Of a DNA stretch of 64,000 nt, positions 59,665 through 64,000 are shown piece after piece. The notes below the pieces were generated by a model. The model ran no database searches and was not told where the DNA came from. It saw only the letters and a program-made list of their open reading frames with translations. How positions within the stretch are numbered: position 1 is the stretch's first letter; the number at the start of each line of letters is the position of its first letter. This stretch comes from Rhyacophila brunnea (Eukaryota > Arthropoda > Insecta > Trichoptera > Rhyacophilidae): positions 1,612,001 to 1,676,000 of the forward strand of contig JAGYXB010002069.1 of NCBI GenBank assembly GCA_022495005.1, in the 5' to 3' direction. The translations under genes were made by a program, and so were the position numbers.

Positions 59665-60266
59665 TAGGGATTGCAATACCGAATAAAAATATCAATACCG
59701 GTTTTTCTGTATTTATTCTTGAATAGCGGTATTAATACCGGTATTCGTTACAATATATAAAAAAGCAGAATTATTTATCAGTACATATAGCTATTAAAAT
59801 CTCTTTAAAACATTATTGTAGGTGTAGCAAAAACCTACGTTTATTAAGTTGACATTTAAAAATATATATTGATCATAATATTGTAGAACTAGTGATTTTT
59901 ACAAATAATTTGAGTATATTGATAATTTTAACTTTTAAATAAGTCTGGCTGCAGCAAAAGCTTCTTAAATTCAACGCTTGTACAATATGATTGAACATTT
60001 TGTCAGGGATGTTTTCTATTTCGAAATAATATTATGTTAATTCATCGCAACAATTTTATAAATATATTTGATGTATTTTGTTTTATTATTATTTCACGTG
60101 GATTCAGTCAATATATTTTGCAAAACAGTACAAAGTAATGGAAAAATAACATTAAATTCATTTTCAAAAACGTTAACGAGTGTGCTTTCTTAATACCGAA
60201 AATTCCAGTATTTTGGATTTTTAAAACCGGTATTTCGTCACTGGAATACCGGTATTGCAATCCCTA
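59665..60266. mobile_element. hAT element with AATACCGGTATT-rich ends
   Basis: The ends TAGGGATTGCAATACCG and CGGTATTGCAATCCCTA are inverted. The subterminal sequence repeats ataccggt several times. tgtacgac lies one base before the left end and tgtacgat directly after the right end, an 8-bp duplication with one mismatch. 602 bp, non-coding. A fragment of the family lies at 51700-52130. Confidence 0.88.
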
Positions 60267-60719
60267 TGTACGATGGAAAAGATAAACATTTCCTTGCCAA
60301 AACCGACTTTACGCTTAATACAGTGTAATGGCACGGGACGAAACGAAATTTATTTGCACAGTAAGAAGAAGGTTAAAAATATAAGTTAGGTATCTGGAAA
60401 TAATTTCATAAAAACGGCTTCTATTTAAAATTATTATGTGCTTCCAAGATTTTACAGTGTATATTTTTGAATTAAAACTATTGTTCGGCTGAGAACTAGA
60501 TTTTGTTAATTATTATGTTCCAATAAAATAAACAATTAAACTACCTTTATATACATAATTTGAAAACATCTCATGCATTTACCTACACACTATAAAAACA
60601 CTCATTTATGTAGATTCGTTGAATAAAAAATTGCTTATTAAACTATCTTTGTACAGTTTCATATAAATCGGGTTTCGTATTCTTGCATCCTAGGGGTTTA
60701 TATTATATTATATTTATAT
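60267..60719. other. Unassigned intronic sequence
   Basis: AT-rich. Nothing recognised. Confidence 0.4.
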
Positions 60720-61200
60720 AAGTACTGATACCAACTATCATAACGCCTAAATCCCCCATCAAAAATCTTGTAATCGACAGAGTTGGGGTGATAATATTAT
60801 ATGTTGTAAATATATGTATTGTAAGTATAATAATATTATGTAAAATATCTTAACACCACTGCACATTTTTGTACTGAAATATGACTATATTCTAAAACAT
60901 TAAAGCGAGAGGTTTAAAAGAATACTATTTTATATAATAAAAATACTAAATAAATAAATAAATATAACAGATAATAAGGCTTCAAAATTATATAAATAGA
61001 TTATCTACAACGTTTAAGGTATGTCCAGGATCATGCTTTAAAAATAGAAAAAAAGCTCCATTTTGACCCACGCTGAGCACGTCCGCCCTTAAAAGCGAAA
61101 TATACTTACATGATACTTAATGTCCATGAATCCGTGTTTTTAATAAGTGCAAAAGTATAAATCAACACCCTACATAAACCTATACATATCAGTACCTAAC
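60720..61200 (+). repeat. Dispersed repeat, direct partner of 3223-3640
   Basis: agtactgataccaac, cgcctaaatcccccatcaaa and gtataaatcaacaccctaca are in the same order as near the window start. The central part differs between the copies. Confidence 0.75.
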
Positions 61201-61639
61201 GGCAGATGTGCATACTGTAATATTATTACACAGTGGCAACATGGATACGGTTTTTACACAGTTTAGACAATATAATAAAAATTCAATTTCCCTAAAGTTC
61301 CTTACTACCACTAGTGGGTAGTATCTATTAATTAATAAAAACTTGCTAATTATTGACTACTTTTTCATGGAAGCTATTAGGTATATCGGCACCATTCAAT
61401 TATGACAACGGAAAGCGAACGGAAAAAAAACTACATATTTATATTATAATAATAACAATCTGTATTGATAAACACCACAGTATTATTGTATTTCAAATTC
61501 CCACTAGTGACATTTTTTTACAGTAAAACATACTTTTCTCGTTTACTTGATGTACCTACCTACATACCTAATTATTTTGTTCCATGTGTTTTGGTTTGTG
61601 GTTTGATATATATTATAATTAATTATACATACACCTACA
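61201..61639. other. Unassigned intronic sequence
   Basis: AT-rich with tacctacctacataccta at 61552-61569. Nothing else recognised. Confidence 0.4.
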
Positions 61640-62041
61640 GTGATGCAAGAGCCTGCGTTAAGTTTTATCAGCCGTCTTGCTGGTTTTATCAGCAAGGATG
61701 TCCGACAAGGCCATCCGATCTCACCTAAATTATTCACCGCTACTCTGGAAGGTCTAGGGTCTATTTAGGCGACTTGACTGGAAGAACAGTGAAATCGTCA
61801 TTGATGACAAATAATTATTCAGTCACTTGAACTTTGCAGATGGCATTGTCGTATTTGCGAACGACCCAAAACAGGATGCACGAGCTTGCAAATTATAGCT
61901 GCAAAGTAGGTTTAAAGATAAATGTTTCGAAGACAAACGTAATGATTGTTTTGCTGAATCAAAAGCGACCCTAATAATTAATGCTACTCAAATCGAGCAG
62001 GTCGGTAACTTCGTCTATCTCAGACGACAAATCGCTGCTTG

Positions 62042-62308
62042 ATTTCCAGGTTGTTCAATATCATATTTTTAAGCAAAATGACTTTTTAATTCCATTTTGT
62101 TATATTTCCAAAACTCCGTTTAACATTTAACGCATTAGTCAGAATACAAACATTATGAACGGATTAGTCGATAATGTCGACAATAAGTTATTATTTTATA
62201 TGCAGAACATAGTTTTTAATATATATATATATATATGATATATTATATTGGTTGTGCAATTGCTCTCCAGAGAATATTACTGAAAGTGACATAGAACAAC
62301 CTGGAAAT
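62042..62308. mobile_element. Probable small insertion in the RTE remnant
   Basis: ATTTCCAGGTTGTTC at the left and its exact reverse complement GAACAACCTGGAAAT at the right bound a segment unrelated to RT. It contains a (ta) run at 62219-62236. The RT order is interrupted at this place. The right boundary is slightly uncertain because some of its bases also fit the RT frame. Confidence 0.6.
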
Positions 62309-62469
62309 TGACGGTGGTAAGTATGCCGAAATCGCTCGCAGAACCAAACTGGCATGGTGTGAATTTAGGCGCCTGAATAGTATCTTCAAAAGTGACCTCC
62401 CATTGTGTTTTAAACGTGAAGTGTTCAACCAACGCTCACTTATGCGTGTGGAACATGGACTCTTTGACC

Positions 62470-62645
62470 CGTTTCACACGGGACACCTGTGGCAAGCCAC
62501 TGGCGTGGCGAGATTCCGCATTTACATAAAAATGAACGCGACACTACTCGTGTGTCCCCGTCTGAACGCGCCCATTCAGTTAGGTATGTGTAAATGCGGA
62601 ATCTCGCCACGCCGGTGGGGCCACACAGGTGTCCCGTGTGAAACG
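62470..62645. mobile_element. 176-bp fold-back MITE inside the RTE remnant
   Basis: CGTTTCACACGGGACACCTG begins the left arm, and the right arm is the mirror image, with inner words tggcgtggcgagattccgca and tgcggaatctcgccacgcc. Arms are about 65-70 bp. The surrounding RT codons resume directly afterwards, around a tct at both borders. Unusually GC-rich for this window. Confidence 0.9.
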
Positions 62646-63015
62646 AGTCTCAATGTTAGAGAAATCCAAAAAATACTAGTAGCGCAAAGTGGTATGGGAA
62701 GGTGCGTGTTGGGTATAACGCGGAAAGGAAATGAAACGACAATCTATCCATGAAACAAGAAAAATCACAAATGAAACCAATGGATTAGGAAGCAGAAAAG
62801 AGTACACGATTTGATACAGATCGCCAGAATGATAAAATGGCAATGGATCGGACACATTTCTGGGCGAATGGACGATCGCTGGATGAATGCTATCATACAG
62901 TGATATCCAAGGGGCACTAAACATCCACAGGGATAATGCTTGAGAAAGATTGAGGGAGCTAGGGTAGGCCTTCATCCAGCGGTGGATCGACTTTGCCTGA
63001 TGATTTGATTGATGA

Positions 63016-63564
63016 TAAGTTTGTCACTTCAATTACCTGTTTATTAAGTCTATTATAAAACAACGCTTTGGGTGTCATAACACCTATGTATTATAATTTT
63101 TGTTGGTATCTTATAAGGATTTTATAATAATTTTGTCCCATTTTTTACTTATTCTATAGTAATGTTCAAAATAAAATTGGCCCGCGTATTTTTAAGCACG
63201 ATATGCTGCCCTTTGACGTGTGTAACATTGTACCTACGTATGTTTGACGTATGTAACGTGCATACATAATTAGTCAATCGCGTAGTTTAACTATGAACAT
63301 GTCACACTACTAATAAAAACCGTCAAAATAAAAATACTGCCAATGCTTCTAACATGTTACATCGTATTGACAAATGTTGATATTAGATGCCACGTGTAGC
63401 TGCGCTAAATTCTTGTTGGCCATTGCGCAAGGGAAATTTCAAAGCGGGATAGCATATTTATTCCAGCTAACTGTCATCCTAATTCGGATTGAGTATAGGA
63501 GACATGATTATTAAAATTGTATAACGACAGGTAACACCGAATTCAAAAAAAATGATTACAAAAT
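63016..63564. other. Unassigned intronic sequence
   Basis: Contains tgtaacattgtacctacgta and similar near-repeats around 63220-63260. No gene recognised. Confidence 0.4.
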
Positions 63565-64000
63565 AAAAAAAAACTTTTTATATAAGTACAACGTTCGTCG
63601 AATCATATGAACTTGACTTGACTAGCTTAAACGATCAAAAAATGTACTTGATAGAAATAATACTGAAATGTCATTTTGACATGTCATATTGATTTCCATA
63701 GTAACGCACGTATATATTAATAATTTAGTTGCTAGGACCACAGACCCCTAGCAACCAATAGTGGTGTCGAAATAACTTTTCATACAAAACAGAATTAACT
63801 GAAAATGAATTCAATTCTACTAAAAGATGGCTAAAAGTATTAAAAATGCATTGGCGTCGTGTTCTGATATATTCTAAAAGTTTCAAATGTCTAGCTAGTC
63901 GGGAAGTTAGTTAAATATCGATTGCAAGATTTGTACCGGACAAAGAACCACCGGACAAATAAGAATACGAGCTAAGAAAAACGTTGTAAAAAAATCAAAT
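63565..64000 (-). mobile_element. Inverted single-unit copy of the 18.6-19.4 kb element, cut by the window edge
   Basis: gaacttgacttgactagctt, tttccatagtaacgcacgta, gtgttctgatatattctaaa and gaatacgagctaagaaaaac run in reverse order relative to 18680-19356. Only one of the two tandem units is present. The tRNA-like head, if present, lies beyond position 64000. Confidence 0.82.

Larger units (their letters stand above)
61640..63015 (+). pseudogene. RTE-clade reverse transcriptase remnant, broken by two insertions
   Basis: The + strand starts with DVRQGHPISPKLFTATLEG (RT motif with VRQG..ISP.LF). It continues to LNFADGIVVFAN, where the usual FADD catalytic motif reads FADG, so an Asp is lost. 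Further on are IEQVGNFVYLR and, after 62308, DGGKYAEIARRTKLAWCEFR, RLNSIFKSDLPLC, GMGRCVLGITRKG and KWQWIGHISG.MDDRW. It ends in tgatgatttgattgatgat, the short 3' repeat typical of RTE elements. Frameshifts and stops are scattered. The parts before 61640 (endonuclease) are missing. Interrupted at 62042-62308 and 62470-62645. Confidence 0.88.

Noticed and set aside
62219..62236. (TA)n run as a functional site
   Set aside because: An ordinary dinucleotide microsatellite inside a probable small insertion; nothing more is supported.

Overview
This 64 kb window looks like the inside of one large gene in an AT-rich, transposon-rich insect genome. The only host coding sequence I can support is one 117-bp internal exon at 27125-27241 on the + strand. 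It encodes 39 residues of a salt-inducible kinase (SIK2-type) catalytic domain, from the VAIK lysine strand to the LYQ just before the hinge. It has a good 3' splice site before it, a CAG|gtaagc 5' splice site after it, and both introns are phase 0. No other SIK exon was found, so roughly 27 kb upstream and 37 kb downstream are read as intron. Decayed RTE-type and Jockey/CR1-type retrotransposon ends, many hAT elements and recurring aggtacctacct-like words suggest a lepidopteran or hemipteran with a large genome. The order is inference and is not settled by this sequence.

Layout. 0-9.5 kb: dispersed repeats, a non-LTR reverse transcriptase (RT) remnant, an RTE remnant, hAT-type non-autonomous elements at 3.7, 4.4 and 8.0 kb, and an unusual GGG...CCC element at 8.9 kb. 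9.5-15.7 kb: an RTE tail, a tRNA-derived SINE, a 310-bp fold-back, a long-TIR hAT element (second copy at 15.1 kb), and a nearly complete autonomous hAT element (11685-14543) with a perfect 8-bp target duplication. Its transposase gene is broken only by one stop and one frameshift. 16-25 kb: a Harbinger-like element, SINEs, an element with an internal tandem duplication, a decayed hAT element, and a small hAT element with a perfect target duplication. 25-28 kb: nested non-LTR fragments and then the kinase exon. 29-36 kb: SINE and RT debris, a Jockey/CR1 tail, a hAT deletion derivative keeping part of its transposase, and a solo LTR. 36.7-51.5 kb: six copies of one ~375-bp TTAA-flanked element, three in each orientation, with a second TTAA family, a SINE-bearing hAT-type element and two fold-backs. 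52-64 kb: another hAT copy, a 1.6-kb long-TIR element holding two nested elements, a CCGGTATT-rich hAT element, an RTE element broken by two small insertions, and a repeat running off the window edge.

Target-site duplications (TSDs) were read directly and anchor many calls: perfect 8-bp duplications at eight elements, TTAA at seven TTAA-type elements (most at both ends), TTA at one, and a 4-bp duplication at the solo LTR. No rRNA, functional tRNA, CRISPR array, operon or bacterial-type system was seen. Nothing indicates a new defence or metabolic system. The value of the window is its transposon stratigraphy.
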